Position numbers and translations under genes: made by a program. Positions 1 through 10,853 of a stretch of DNA of 64,000 nt are shown here, piece by piece (within the stretch, counting starts at the first letter, position 1; each line of letters starts with the position of its first letter). The stretch is from Clostridium sp. (lineage in GTDB: Bacteria; Bacillota_I; Bacilli_A; RF39; UBA660): contig CP091739.1 of the NCBI GenBank assembly GCA_022010095.1, forward strand, positions 1-64,000. The letters are read 5' to 3'. The notes below the pieces were generated by a model. The model made no database searches. It saw only the letters and a program-made list of their open reading frames with translations, and was not told where the DNA came from.

Positions 1-181
1 TTTTTTTAAATCGTTGATTTTTAGATTTTTAAAAAAATGATATTTCATTATCTTTTTCTTTAATGGTATCGTTTAAAGCCTTAACTCTTAAATTAAGTGC
101 TTCTTCAATGTCTAAATCTTCTTTAATAATATTTACCATTAAATCATCTCTTTCTTTTACACAACAAAAAATCAATTCCAT
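1..181 (-). CDS. hypothetical protein, 3' end outside window
   Basis: An open frame on the minus strand begins at the ATG whose complement lies at 179-181 and reads MELIFCCVKERDDLM, followed by a charged stretch rich in Glu, Lys and Asp. It continues to the first base of the window after one probable homopolymer error near position 32-38. The visible 50-60 residues look helical, with no membrane segment and no motif I recognise. The ribosome binding site is weak. The gene runs away from the tRNA gene next to it. No function is assigned. Confidence 0.5.
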
Positions 182-236
182 TTCTAGAATTGATATTTAT
201 TAGTAAATTGAACCAAAGTTCAACCAGCTTCTTTAA

Positions 237-323
237 TGGTGCAAGAAAAGGGAATCGAACCCTCAAGGTATTACTACCGGCAGATTTTGAGTCTGCTGCG
301 TCTACCAGTTCCGCCACACTTGC
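237..323 (-). tRNA. tRNA-Leu (anticodon CAA)
   Basis: The reverse complement starts GCAAGTGTGGCGGAACTGG and ends with TTCTTGC followed by ACCA, so the CCA end is encoded in the DNA. The anticodon stem GCAGA/TCTGC encloses the loop CTCAAAA, giving anticodon CAA, which reads UUG. A long variable arm and the GGTTCGATTCC T-loop are typical of class II tRNA-Leu. One position of the acceptor stem (6:67) is a T-T mismatch, which may be real or a sequencing error. Confidence 0.93.
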
Positions 324-415
324 ATTACTCATCAATTATAACATAAAATATATCAAATAGCATAGTATTTATTATTAAAATTATGTTATAATCAAATTAT
401 GGTAGGAGGAAAGTC

Positions 416-1226
416 ATGAATAATAATCCAAATAATATAAATCAAATGAATCGAAATAATAGTCCAGTGAATCAAAATATTAATAATATAAATAATGCTG
501 TACAAACTGGAATGCAAATGGGAGCAGTGAACCAAGTACACACGCAAATGGGAACGCAACCTATGCAAGGACAAAATGTAATACCTAATCAAAATATAGG
601 TCAAGTGCAAAATCCAAGTATGACAGGGGTCCCACCACAAAATGTTTTAAATTCACAATCTCAAAAGGCAGTTCAAATGCAAAATTTGAGTCAGCAAAAC
701 CAGCAAAATGTTCCTCAAGGTAAAAACTACTAATAGCCAACAAGGACAACAAAAATAATATAGAAATGGTAGACTTAAGTAAAAAATCAGCTTCTGAAGA
801 TTTTAGTGATAAAACAATTAGTTTCCTTGAAAAAATAATAAATACTAAAGATTATACAAATACATTTACTAAAGAGGAAGTAGTTCCTTATAGAATTCTT
901 GCAACAATGTGCTATATACCATTTTTATTTTTATTACCATTACTTTCTGGTAAATATAAAAAATCAAGATTCCTATATTTCCATATAAATCAAGGATTAA
1001 ATATTACACTTGCATGGTCAATAGTATTTTTTTCTTTAATAAAGTATTTAGATCACTATTTACAACAACATATAGATATAGTAGTGTAACACCAGGATGG
1101 GTAAACTTTATAAGTTATATGCTATACTGCCTAGTTATTGCCATAACAGCGGTAGGCATGGTAAATACATTTAATGGTAAAAGCAAAAATACAAGTATAG
1201 TAGGTGGATTTAGATTTTTGAAATAG
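416..1226 (+). CDS. Asn/Gln-rich N-terminus plus DUF4870/Tic20-like membrane domain
   Basis: Strong ribosome site (GGTAGGAGGAAAG) and an ATG at 416. Residues 1 to about 115 are almost only Asn, Gln, Met, Pro and Val, a low-complexity, probably disordered cytoplasmic tail. From about 900 the frame encodes three hydrophobic segments, including the FHINQGLN motif resembling the FHxNQG signature of small DUF4870/Tic20-type membrane proteins. Two frameshifts (near 724 and 1085) split it; removing one A in each region joins the parts into about 270 residues. The function of this family in bacteria is not established. A terminator follows at once, so it is probably monocistronic. Confidence 0.7.
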
Positions 1227-1248
1227 TGCTCGTCACTATTTTTTTTGT
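1223..1248 (+). terminator. intrinsic terminator after membrane protein
   Basis: A perfect 7-bp stem AATAGTG/CACTATT with a short loop is followed by eight T residues, directly overlapping the stop codon of the upstream gene. Confidence 0.85.
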
Positions 1249-1316
1249 AAACAAAATGTTTAATTATGTTTAAATTTTTATTTATGAAATGCTAAACTAT
1301 AATAGGAGAGTGATTT

Positions 1317-2515
1317 ATGAGAAATGTAGGAACAATAGTAAGAGGTATTAGAACACCTATCATAAAAGAAGGATGTGACCTTGCATCAATAGTTGTAGAT
1401 TCAGTTATTAAAGCAAGTGAAACTGAAAATTTTGAATTTGAAGATAGAGATGTCATCGCTATTACTGAAGCAGTAGTTGGAATAAGTGAGGGAAACTTCG
1501 CAACACTAGACCAAATATCAAAAGATATTAAAAAAATAAACTTAATAATAGTGAACATATAGGAGTAGTATTTCCAATATTAAGTCGTAATAGATTTGCA
1601 GTTCTTTTTATCATCAATAGCGAAAAGTACTAAAAAGATAACATTATTATCAAGTTATCCAAGTGATGAAGTAGGTAATGATATTTTATATAAAGAAGAT
1701 TTAGTAAAAATATAATATTAATCCATCAAGAGATTTAATTACTGAAGAAGAATACAAAGATAAATTTATTAGATTTAAACATATGTTTACAGGTGTTAAT
1801 ATGTATGAAGTATATAGAGATTTAGTACTCAAAGAAGGATGTGAATTTGAAATGGTATTTTCAAATAATCCAGAAGACATCCTTAAATATACTAAAGATG
1901 TAATCGTAAGTGATATTCATACTAGATTTGATACTAAAAAGAAAATTCTTGATAAAGATAGTAGTGCTCATGTAATAATGTTAAGTGAAATACTAAATGA
2001 AAGTGTTGATGGAAGTGGATATTCACCATATGGACTTTTAGGTAGCAATCGTTCAACTGAAGAAAGAGTTAAATTATTCCCAAGAACAGGCGATAAACTA
2101 GTACTAAGAGTTCAAGAACTTATGAAAGAAAGAACAGGTAAAAATGTTGAAGTTATGGTATATGGTGATGGAGCATTTAAAGATCCAGTTGGTAAAATTT
2201 GGGAACTAGCTGACCCAGTAGTAAGTCCTGCTTATACAAGTGGATTAGAAGGAAGTCCAAATGAAATAAAACTCAAATACTTTAGTGAAAATAAATTCAA
2301 AAGATTTAGAAGGCGAAGCATTAAATAATGCGATGAAAGAAGCAATAAGAGAAAAAGATAAAGAATTAAAAGGAACAATGGCATCCCAAGGTACTACACC
2401 AAGACGCTACACTGACTTACTAGGAAGCCTTTGCGATTTAACAAGCGGAAGCGGAGACAAAGGAACACCAATAGTATTAATTCAAAGATACTTTACAAAT
2501 TATAGTAATGACTAA
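1317..2515 (+). CDS. CofE-like (F420-0:L-glutamate ligase family) protein
   Basis: The N-terminus [19 protein letters not shown], the inner [10 protein letters not shown] segment, [11 protein letters not shown], the block [18 protein letters not shown] and the C-terminal ASQGTTPR and [12 protein letters not shown] motifs match the Firmicutes branch of the coenzyme F420-0:L-glutamate ligase family (PF01996). That family adds glutamate through an amide bond to a phosphorylated cofactor. Length after repair is about 398 residues, normal for this branch. Frameshifts occur near 1545, 1600, 1700 and 2290. Good ribosome site (AGGAGAG). No other F420 pathway gene is visible, so the true substrate is unknown; a role in F420 synthesis should not be assumed. 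Confidence 0.85.
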
Positions 2516-2517
2516 AA

Positions 2518-2549
2518 AAAGCACTTAAAAAAAGTGTTTTTTTCTTTGG
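2518..2549 (+). terminator. intrinsic terminator after cofE-like gene
   Basis: Stem AGCACTT/AAGTGTT with an A-rich loop, then seven T residues. Confidence 0.8.
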
Positions 2550-2577
2550 TATAATACTTTAGAGGGAGAAACATATT

Positions 2578-3351
2578 ATGAAAATAAATAAATTCAAAAA
2601 AAGTAGGTAAGAATAAATATAAAATAATATTTGATAATACAGATTTAACATTATATGAAGATGTAATACTTAAATATGATTTATTAATTAAAAAAAGAAG
2701 TTGATTTAGATTTAATAGATAAAAATCATTGAAGAAAATAAATATGAAGATGCATTTGAAACATCAGTAAGCTATATAGAAATAAAAAAATGAGAAATAG
2801 AAAAAGAAATAATAGATTACTTACGTAAGAAAGAATTTAATGAAAAAAACATATCAACTATGCATTAGATAAACTTGATAAACTAAATATTCTTAATGAT
2901 AAAAAAATATATTGAAGCATTTATTAATGATAAAGTTAATCTTACACTAGATGGACCATTTAAAATAAAGAAAGCATTATTAGATTTTGATCTTAATGAA
3001 AATGATATAGATAATTATTTAAATACTTTTTGATAGTGGTGTATGGCAAGAAAAAAACTAAATAAAAATTATAAATAAAAAAAGAAATCTATTATGAAAA
3101 AAATAAGAGTTATACCATGTTTATTAATAAATTAAAAACTAGATTTACATAATATGGGATATGATAAATATATGATAGATAATAGTCTTATGAATATTGA
3201 ATATAATTCTAATGCTATTTATAAAGACATAGAAAAAAATCCATAAAGAAATTTAAAAAAACGATAGAAATAAAAATAATATCTTCATTAATGAGAAAAG
3301 GATATAGTTATGAAGAAATTAATTCTAAACTAAAAAGAATATGATAATTAG
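2578..3351 (+). CDS. recX: regulatory protein RecX
   Basis: After correction of about ten homopolymer insertions the frame gives some 250 residues with the RecX pattern of three-helix repeats: the sequence around SYIEIKMRNRKEIIDYLRKK, the DKLDKLNILNDKKYIEAFI repeat and the C-terminal SSLMRKGYSYEEI. RecX binds RecA filaments and limits strand exchange. A TATAAT box lies about 27 bases upstream of the ATG, just after the previous terminator, so it has its own promoter. It is the most error-laden gene in this part of the window; real decay cannot be ruled out but the preserved domain order argues against it. Confidence 0.75.
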
Positions 3352-3366
3352 ATAATTAAATATAAA

Positions 3367-3398
3367 AAGGAACTACATAATGTAATTCCTTATTTTTA
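3367..3398. terminator. bidirectional terminator between recX and deacetylase
   Basis: AAGGAA-c-TACA pairs with TGTA-a-TTCCTT; A-rich flank on one side and T-rich on the other let it serve both convergent genes. Confidence 0.7.
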
Positions 3399-4853
3399 TA
3401 CTATTAGCAAATTGATTTAATGTTGTGCCTCTACTTACTCTTACGCGTGGTAATTTATATTTATTAGCACCTTTTTTAACTCTACCTGAATTAATAGTGA
3501 ATGCCATTTTAAATCCTGAATCTTTAAGTGCTTTTATAAAGTCATCACTATAATGACCAAATGGATAAGCAAATATAGTAGGGTTATCTTTAAGTTTATC
3601 TTTTGTAATCATTAAATCATTATATATGTTTTTGTATGATTCACACATTGCTTTACCATCCCACTTACCTTTAGTACAACTTCTTACATGCATACTATCA
3701 GTATGAGATTGCATATCTAAGTAATCTTTATTTAAGTAATTTTTCCATACTACTTTATTAGTAATAACAAATGAAGTAATAGGTACATTATACTTAAGAG
3801 TAATAGGGTATGCAATTTCATAAAATGATTTAACACCATCATCATCAGTAAGAATAATACTTTTTTCAGGTAAATCTATCTTTTTTTATCAATATAATCA
3901 TTCAACTCATCCCAGGTCACAAAATAATAATTATTATCAGCTAGATATTTAATTTGTTTTTTTCCAAAATTAGTTTTAGAAATATAATTATGATTATTAG
4001 GCTTTTTTTGTTATATCTTCACCTTTAGTATCATCATAGAACCAGTGATACATCATAACAGGTATTCCTTTAGTATTTTTCTTTTGAACGTTAATTGTCG
4101 TTTCAAGAACAGTTTCATTATTACTACTATCGCTTACTTTATATGTTACTTTATAAAGACCAACTTTTTTAGTATCAACATTACCATTGATAGTAACTTT
4201 ATCAGTAATATCCCCATCATAGTTATCACTTGCAGTAAAAATCTTTTTAAATTAATATCTTTATTAAGTATTACATAACTATTTACATTTCTATTAAGTT
4301 TAATAACAGGTTTTTGTCTTATCTTTAACACTAACTTTTCTTTTTAATAATAGTTTCATTATTACTGCTATCTTTTTACTTTATATGTTACTTCATAATC
4401 TCCAAGTTTAGTATTATCAATATTGTTTTTCTATAATAACTTTATCAGTAATATTCCCATCATAATTATCATTTGCAGTATATCCAGGCTCCATGTAATC
4501 TTCTTTATAATCAATTACTATATCATTATCTTTTAAAGCTATAACAGGCTTTTCATCATCAACAACATATACTTTAATTTTCTTTTTAGTATTTATCGCA
4601 TATTTCTCATGACTTTCAAGTGTTACTTCATATTCACCAAGTTTACTATAATCAATATTAGAATCGTTAGATAAATCAATATCTTTATTTCTTATTTTTA
4701 CCTTTTTAAACTATTAAAGTCATATTTACTATTGATTTCTATTCTAATATCATCAATATCAATCCTAGTTATAAATAAATATTTAACTCCAAAAAAATAA
4801 TATAATAATCGTAACAATAGATATAATTATATAAATGATTTTCTTTTTTTCAT
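3373..4853 (-). CDS. membrane-anchored polysaccharide deacetylase with Ig-like repeats
   Basis: The C-terminal third is a NodB-type deacetylase: MMYHWFYDD, ILTDDDGVKSFYEIAYP (metal-binding Asp), MQSHTDSMH (the SHxxxH zinc motif), FAYPFGHYSDDF and the RVRVSRGTT end. These enzymes remove acetyl groups from cell-wall or other glycans. The middle holds two or three copies of a roughly 70-residue unit with KPVI..., YDGxITDKV and YKVxDSSNNET, typical of DUF5011/bacterial Ig-like stalks. The N-terminus (MKKRKS then hydrophobic) is a membrane anchor. Expected product is about 490 residues; at least seven frameshifts are present. It convergently faces recX. Confidence 0.8.
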
Positions 4854-4927
4854 ATATCTTCACCATAACAATTCTATCACAAAATGTATATAAAAAAACA
4901 TTGAACTTTAAAAATTCAATGTTTACT

Positions 4928-5939
4928 TTACTTATTACTACTAGAATTTGAAGCACTTTGTGTTTGTCTATTTACTAGTGTTTCAAAATCTTTATTTAAG
5001 TCAGTATCTAATATTTTCATTTCATTTTTTTCTCTTAATGCTTTAAGTGCTTTAACAGAGAATCCTGATTCTTTAGCAATTTCACTACCAATAGTAGTTC
5101 TAATTTTTTCAGTAAGTTCATCATTTAATTCTGGTTTCTTATCTTGAGATTTTTCTATATAAAAATATGATAACCATAACTTGATTTAACTGGTGAAGTA
5201 GAGTAACTACCATCTTTTAAATTTAAAAGAGCACTAAATACTTCACTTGGAACACTATCAGTATTAACTTTTCCTAAACTTCCACCATTAGAACTTGAAT
5301 TTTCATCTTTAGAATATTCTTTAGCAAGTTTAGCAAAATCTTCTCCATCTTTTAATTTAGAAATGATTTCTTTTGCTTTATCGTATGCTTTTTGTTCTGC
5401 TTCTTTCTTCTCATCATCAGTTGCATCTTTTTTTAGTATCAACTGTTATTAATATTTGACTTGCTTCAATATCACCATAAGTTTCATTTTTCATAATATT
5501 CATTTATTTGTTTTTTTCACTTACAGTTTCTTTAGCATAATCTTTTACCCATAAATTTCTTTTATAAGTAAGAGAAAGATAATTTCTAAATGCATTTTCA
5601 TTGGCAAGACCATAATAATAATTTAAATATAAATTGAAGTCAGCATTCATATCTTTAGCAGTCTTCTTTGTAGTTTTAACAGTCTGATTTACATAAGCTT
5701 TTTTTCATCATTATCAGTTTCATATAGTTTTTTTCAAGTAAATGCATATCAATAAGATTCATTAATTTTTTTCAGCACCATATGTTTCTTTTAGTTCTTG
5801 ATATAATTCATCACTACTGATTCCACCTTCCTTAAAAGTTACTAAAGCATTTTCTCCATTTGTAAGTTTTACATCTTTACATCCAGCAAGTAAGAATAAA
5901 CTTAAAAGTAATAAAAAAATATTTTTTTCTTTTACTTAA
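4928..5939 (-). CDS. prsA: PrsA-type foldase lipoprotein (parvulin PPIase)
   Basis: The N-terminus has a hydrophobic run ending in the lipobox LLAGC, so it is a lipoprotein. The centre shows the parvulin domain: AKEIISKLKDGEDFAKLAKE, YSKDENSSSNGGSLG and SSYGYHIF. A Ser/Asn-rich tail follows. PrsA helps exported proteins fold outside the membrane. Length after repair, about 335 residues, is normal. The ribosome site AGGAGG is clear but no ATG follows in the correct frame (the raw codon is TTA before AGTAAAAG), so the start is uncertain and probably damaged by a consensus error. Confidence 0.8.
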
Positions 5940-6055
5940 CCTCCTAACTCTTAATATAATAGCAAAATTACAAGTAAAATACAAGTAATTATCATACACA
6001 AAAAATAGAGAATATCATACTATAAGAGTGTAAAGATAAAAAGGAGGAATGTTTT

Positions 6056-6166
6056 ATGAATACAGGATGTGGATGTGGATGCGGTAAAGGTAATGGTATT
6101 TCAGGAGCAGCATTTGCCTTAGTTCTATTTATATTATTAGTAATCATACTAGGTGCTTTTATCTAG
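6056..6166 (+). CDS. tiny Cys/Gly-rich membrane peptide, YjcZ-like
   Basis: A 36-residue peptide, with ribosome site AAGGAGG 8 bases upstream of the ATG. It starts MNTGCGCGCGKGNG, followed by one hydrophobic helix (AFALVLFILLVIILGAF). The helix strongly resembles the YjcZ family of small sporulation-associated proteins of Bacilli (GFALIVVLFILLIIVGA). The four alternating Cys are unusual for that family. It is followed 18 bases later by a second peptide of the same length, so the two are co-transcribed. Function of YjcZ proteins is poorly known. Confidence 0.75.
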   Translation: MNTGCGCGCGKGNGISGAAFALVLFILLVIILGAFI

Positions 6167-6184
6167 TATAAGGAGGTGAATCGT

Positions 6185-6295
6185 ATGTTTTGCGGAAATC
6201 CTTGTAATAATGGATGTAATATATTCTTCATAATATTAATTTTATTCATACTTCTAGCAATAATCTTCGGTACTTGCGGAAGTTGGGAAAAATAA
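6185..6295 (+). CDS. second tiny Cys-rich membrane peptide
   Basis: A 36-residue peptide with ribosome site AAGGAGGTGA. Layout mirrors its neighbour: a Cys/Asn head (MFCGNPCNNGCN), one transmembrane helix (IFFIILILFILLAIIFG) and a short tail with a fourth Cys. It ends before a terminator, so the pair forms a two-gene transcript. It is less like YjcZ than the first. Both are too short for most gene callers. Confidence 0.7.
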   Translation: MFCGNPCNNGCNIFFIILILFILLAIIFGTCGSWEK

Positions 6296-6300
6296 TAAAG

Positions 6301-6325
6301 AGTATTGATTAATTCAATGCTTTTT
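6301..6325 (+). terminator. intrinsic terminator after peptide pair
   Basis: Stem AGTATTGA/TCAATGCT (one G-T pair), 5-base loop, then T run. Confidence 0.75.
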
Positions 6326-6349
6326 ATATATAATGAAATAGGTGAAAAA

Positions 6350-6878
6350 ATGTTAAAATATGTAATAAATGAAAATATAAAATTAAAAAAATCTACGATA
6401 AATGATATAAAAAAACATAATAAAAATTTCAAGAAGAAATAATAAATGATATGGAAAAATAAAGAGCTTTTTTTAAACCACTTATAGAAGAAGAATTTAC
6501 CTATCCAATTATGAATAATGGTCTTGTATACTTATTATATTTTTGAAAATGAAATAATAGGCCTTTTTTTGTATTAACTATAAATCCAAAAAGACGATAT
6601 AATTAATGAATATCAATTAGAAGATACTAGTAACATTGCAATATTAGATAGTGTAATGATTAAAAAGAGAATTTAGAGGAAGTAAGTTACAACTACAAGG
6701 TATGAAAAATTATAGATATTGATTGTAAAAAAACTAAATATAGATAAAATAGTCGCAACAGTTCATCCAGATAACAAATATAGTTTAAATAACTTATTAG
6801 AAGATAATTATAAAATTATTAATACAATAAATATTCATGGTGGAATAAGAAATATATTAATTAAAGAAGTAAAAATAA
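6350..6878 (+). CDS. GNAT-family N-acetyltransferase
   Basis: After repair: about 170 residues with FENEIIGLFVLTINP (strand beta4 region), ILDSVMIKREFRGSKLQLQ, whose RGxxLQ resembles the acetyl-CoA pyrophosphate-binding loop (Q/RxxGxG/A), and IVATVHPDNKYSLNNLLEDNYKI, the usual C-terminal half of GNAT enzymes acting on small molecules or proteins. The substrate cannot be read from sequence. The raw frame runs on to 6904, but a terminator hairpin begins at 6863, so the real stop is probably TAA at 6876-6878 after removal of one A. Confidence 0.7.
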
Positions 6879-6898
6879 TCAAAAAAACTTCTTTTTTT
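6863..6898 (+). terminator. intrinsic terminator overlapping end of GNAT gene
   Basis: AAAGAAGT pairs with ACTTCTTT; T run follows. It overlaps the last codons of the upstream gene. Confidence 0.75.
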
Positions 6899-6942
6899 AA
6901 TTAAGAAAATGATATTATATTATTTAAGAAGAAGGGATTTAT

Positions 6943-8244
6943 ATGATAGATATTAAGCTTATAAGAGAAAATAAAGATTTAGTAAAAGAAAATATTAAAA
7001 AAAGAAATTTCAAGATGAAAAAGTTACCTCTAGTAGATGAAGTATATAACTTAGATACTGAATATAGAAATGCTAGAGTTAAAAGCAGATACACTAAGAG
7101 GTAATAAAAAAATAAAATGAGTTCTAAAAATTGGTGAACTTATGAGAGATAAGAAAAATAGATGAAGCAAATAAAATAAAAGAGTGAAGTATCATCTATG
7201 CAAAGTGAAATAGAAAGTCTTGAAGCAAAAAGAAGTAGAACTTGAAGAAAAGATTAATAAAATAATGATGGTTATTCCAAATATTATTGATGAGTCTGTT
7301 CCAATAGGAAAAGATGATAAAGAAAATGTTGAAATAGAGAAGTTTGGTGAACCATTTGTCCCTGAATATGAAATACCATATCATGCTGATATATGTGAAT
7401 CATTTAATGGGCTTGATAAAGATAGTGCTGGTAGAACTAGTGGAAATGGTTTCTATTATTTAATAGGTGATATCGCTAGATTACATGAAGCAACTATTGC
7501 TTATGCTAGAGATTTTATGATTAATAAAGGATTTACATATTGTATTCCACCTTTTATGATAAGAAGTGATGCAGTTGATGGAGTTATGTCATTTCAAGAA
7601 AAAGAAAATATGATGTATAAAATAGAAAAATGAAGATTTGTATTTAATTGGTACAAGTGAACATTCAATGATAGGTAAGTTTAAAGGGCAATTAATAGAT
7701 GATAAAAATCTTCCAATCGCAATGACTTCATATTCACCATGTTTTAGAAAAGAAGTAGGCTCTCATGGAATCGAAGAAAGAGGTCTTTATAGAGTACATC
7801 AATTTGAAAAGCAAGAAATGATAGTTTTATGTCGTCCTGAAGAATCAATGGATTGGTATAACAAAATGTGGAAGTTTACAGTTGAATTTTTTAGAAGTTT
7901 AGATGTACCTGTTAGAACACTTGAATGTTGTAGTGGAGATCTTGCAGATTTAAAAGTAAAATCATGTGATGTTGAAGCGTGGAGTCCTAGACAACAAAAA
8001 TATTTTGAAGTGGGTAGTTGTTCTACATTAGGTGATGCTCAAGCAAGAAGATTAGGTATTAGAATGAAAACTGATAAAGGAAATATGTTCTTAAATACAC
8101 TTAATAATACTGTAATTGCAAGTCCTCGTTCATTAATTGCAATATTAGAATGTAATTATCAAAGTGATGGAAGCGTTAAAATTCCAAAAGTTTTACAACC
8201 ATATATGGGAAATTTAGAAGTCATAAGACCAAAGAAAAAAATAA
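6943..8244 (+). CDS. serS: seryl-tRNA synthetase
   Basis: Class II synthetase charging tRNA-Ser. N-terminal coiled-coil arm (about residues 30-100, rich in Glu/Lys), then the catalytic core with GRTSGNGFYYL, LYLIGTSEHS, PCFRKEVGSHG and RVHQFEKQE (motif 2), FEVGSCSTLGDAQARR, and motif 3 around NGTVIASPRS-like NTVIASPRSL. Length after repair is about 425 residues, normal. Ser-specific CSGDLADLKVKSCDVE is intact. Several frameshifts between 7000 and 7240 and at 7630. A GNRA-like hairpin terminator follows within a few bases of the stop. Confidence 0.95.
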
Positions 8245-8248
8245 TTAT

Positions 8249-8271
8249 GAGTATGTTCGCATACTCTTTTT
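8249..8271 (+). terminator. serS terminator
   Basis: Perfect 7-bp stem GAGTATG/CATACTC, TTCG loop, T run. Confidence 0.9.
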
Positions 8272-8363
8272 AAATAGAAGAAATTAAAAAGTTGTTAATA
8301 TAGTTTTTTTGATATGATATAATAAATATGAAAATAGAATATTTGATAGTAGCGAGGTAATAT

Positions 8364-9705
8364 ATGAAAAAAGAAATAATAGAAAAGCTTCTTAATAGTA
8401 AAAAAAATCTAATTGTATCAGGAGATATCTCATCAGGTAAAACACTTAATGTATTGTTTCCATTAGTAGAAGAAATAATTAATAGAAGTCAAAAGGTTTT
8501 TTAGTTATAGATTCAAAGGAAGAATATATAAATAGATATTATAACGATTTAAAAAAAACAAAAAAATTATAATATTGTAATACTTAATTTAAGAGATTTA
8601 AATAGAAGTGAAGGTTGGAATCCATTAGAATATCCATATAATTTATAAAAAAATGGTAAAATAGATGAAGCAATTAATTATATTGAAAATCAAGCAAATA
8701 TAATATTTTATGAGAAAAAAATAATGCTGATTCATTTTGGTCAGAATGTGCTTCTGATTTTTTTATACTGGTATTGTACTTGGATTATTCGAAGATGGAA
8801 AAAAATGGATGAAATTAATTTAAATAGTGTTGATTTAATGTTTAATGAAGTAAATCATAAATTTAAAATGAGTAATTATCTAGTAGAGTATATTAAAACG
8901 AAAAAAATTCAAGTTCACAACCATATATTTTTGCATCATCTACTATTTTGGCACCTAGAGAAACAAGAGAAAGTATATTATCCACAGCAAAGCATAAATT
9001 AAGAGTATATGTAAGTAGAGAAATGTTAAGTCATTTACTTAATAAAAACAACATTTGATTATAATGATATTTTTGACTAAAACCAACTGCGATTATTTTT
9101 AATAGTGAAAGATGAAAATAAATATATAAATAATGTTGCGACTATGTTTGTTGAACAATTGTTTTTCAATATTAATGGATTCTAAAAAGTCAAAAAGAGT
9201 TTGATTTTTGTATTAGATAATATTGATATTTTTAGAAAAATGTTCAAGAGTTAATAAATATGTTAGGTTCAGGTATTTCAAGAAATATTAAATTTGAAAT
9301 TGCTACTCGTTCTTATGAAGATTTAATAAAAAAATATGGACATTATATAGTTAATTTATGTAATTCAGTTAAAATAGATAAAGATATAAAATTATTGGTA
9401 GATAATGAAGAATTTGTAGAGAAAAATTGAATTTTTTTAGCGCCACCTATAGTAAATATGGATATAAAATATCCATGTCTTAAACAAAAATACTATAAAA
9501 AAACATTTAATATAAAAAGAATTCGTAAATTCTAAAAAAATGATAATATTTTTTTAATTTGAATTCAGTTAATATTGATAAAATGATTAAAGATATAGAT
9601 GAAAAAAATAGAAGAATTAAATATTGAAGAGAAGATTGAAAAAAATAGAAGATGCTAATATTAGTGTTAAATCGGATTTTTGAACAATTTAAGATAGATG
9701 AATAG
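8364..9705 (+). CDS. VirD4/TraG-like coupling ATPase
   Basis: Repaired product of about 440 residues. The N-terminus carries a Walker A (GDISSGKT), then VIDSKEEY, EGWNPLEYP (the W/YNPL hallmark of conjugative coupling proteins), SFWSECASDFFTGIVLGLF, SILSTAKHKLRVY, and a Walker B-like FVLDNIDIF. This is the type IV secretion DNA-transfer ATPase family. It lacks the N-terminal membrane segments of classical VirD4. No relaxase, VirB4 or pilus channel gene is next to it, so it may serve another purpose. A Glu/Lys-rich tail ends the protein. About twelve frameshifts. The radical SAM gene follows 26 bases later. Confidence 0.7.
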
Positions 9706-9730
9706 AATATAAATTAGATTTAGGTGTAAT

Positions 9731-10852
9731 ATGAATGAAGAGTATATAAGAAAAAAATAAAGCAAGAAAAATATGGATAAAATTGCGATTTATAGAAGAA
9801 AAATTATATGAAAAAGCCAATATTAAAAAGATTTGTTTTTAGAAGTAACCCTTAGATGTAATGCAAGATGTGAACATTGTGGTAGTAGTTGTGGTGATGT
9901 AATACAAAAAAAGATGAAATAAGTGGTGAGGATTTAAAAAGAACATTAAGTGATATTTCAAAAAAATATAATGCTAATGAAATATTACTGAATGTTACTG
10001 GTGGAGAACCACTTGTAAGAAAAAGATTTATTCGATATTATGAAATATGCTTCCTCACTTGGATTTAGATGGGGTATGACAACAAATGGAATATTAATAA
10101 ATGATGAAATTATCAATAAAATGATTGAAACAAATATGGAAACAATTTCTATAAGTTTAGATGGATTAAAAGAGACACATGAAAGTTTTAGGAAAGTACC
10201 AAATAGTTTTTGATAAAATTATTGGTAATATAAAAAAATTACAAAAAAAGTACCTAGTATTAAGATAGTACAAGTAACAACTGTTGCTAATAAAAAAAGA
10301 ATATTCATGAATTAGAAGATGTGTATAAATTAATGAAAGATTTAAATATAGTTTCATGGAGAGTTATAAATGTAGATCCTATTGGTAGAGCTAAAAAAAT
10401 AATAATGATATATTATTAGAAAAAAAGATGACTATAAATATTTATTCAATTTTATAAAAAGAAAAAAAGAGAAGAAAAATTTAATGAATGTTGAATATGG
10501 TTGTAGCCATTATTTAGGAATAGATTTAGAAAAAGGAAATAAGAGATACTTATTTTTTTATGTACAGCTGGTCTTTATGTTGCTAGTATTTTTAAGCAAT
10601 GGTGATATATTTATATGTCCAGATGTAGAAAGAAGAAAAAGAATTTATACAAGGAAATATTAAAAAAAGATAATTTTTGTTGATGTATGGGAGAATGGAT
10701 TTAAGATATTTAGAAACGAAAAATAGAACAAAGTGTAGTAAATGTGAAAAATGTTCAAGTTGGAAATATTGTTTAGGGATTCCTTTCATACATTTAATTT
10801 TGATGAAGGAAGACCTAATTTCTGTATAAAAAATGTATATGGAGATGAGTAG
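9731..10852 (+). CDS. radical SAM/SPASM-type maturase
   Basis: The [4Fe-4S] motif CNARCEHC (CxxxCxxC) follows LFLEVTLR; then VTGGEPL (SAM-binding GGEP), MTTNGILIN, ISISLDGLKETHESFR, and a C-terminal Cys-rich tail (CTAGLYVASILSNGDIFICPD, then CSKCEKCSSWKYC) that is a SPASM domain binding auxiliary Fe-S clusters. Such enzymes modify peptides or proteins (RiPP maturases, sulfatase-maturating enzymes). About 370 residues, normal. It ends one base before the start of the YGIP-repeat gene, which is therefore its most likely partner or substrate. Frameshifts are frequent but every signature residue is present. Confidence 0.85.
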
Positions 10853-10853
10853 T

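Noticed and set aside
144-335. Minus-strand ORF with VAELVDAADSKSAGSN
   Set aside because: It is the well-known false ORF read across tRNA-Leu; the tRNA explains the sequence.
8364-9705. Integrative conjugative element
   Set aside because: Only one coupling-type ATPase; no relaxase, integrase, att sites or other transfer genes nearby.
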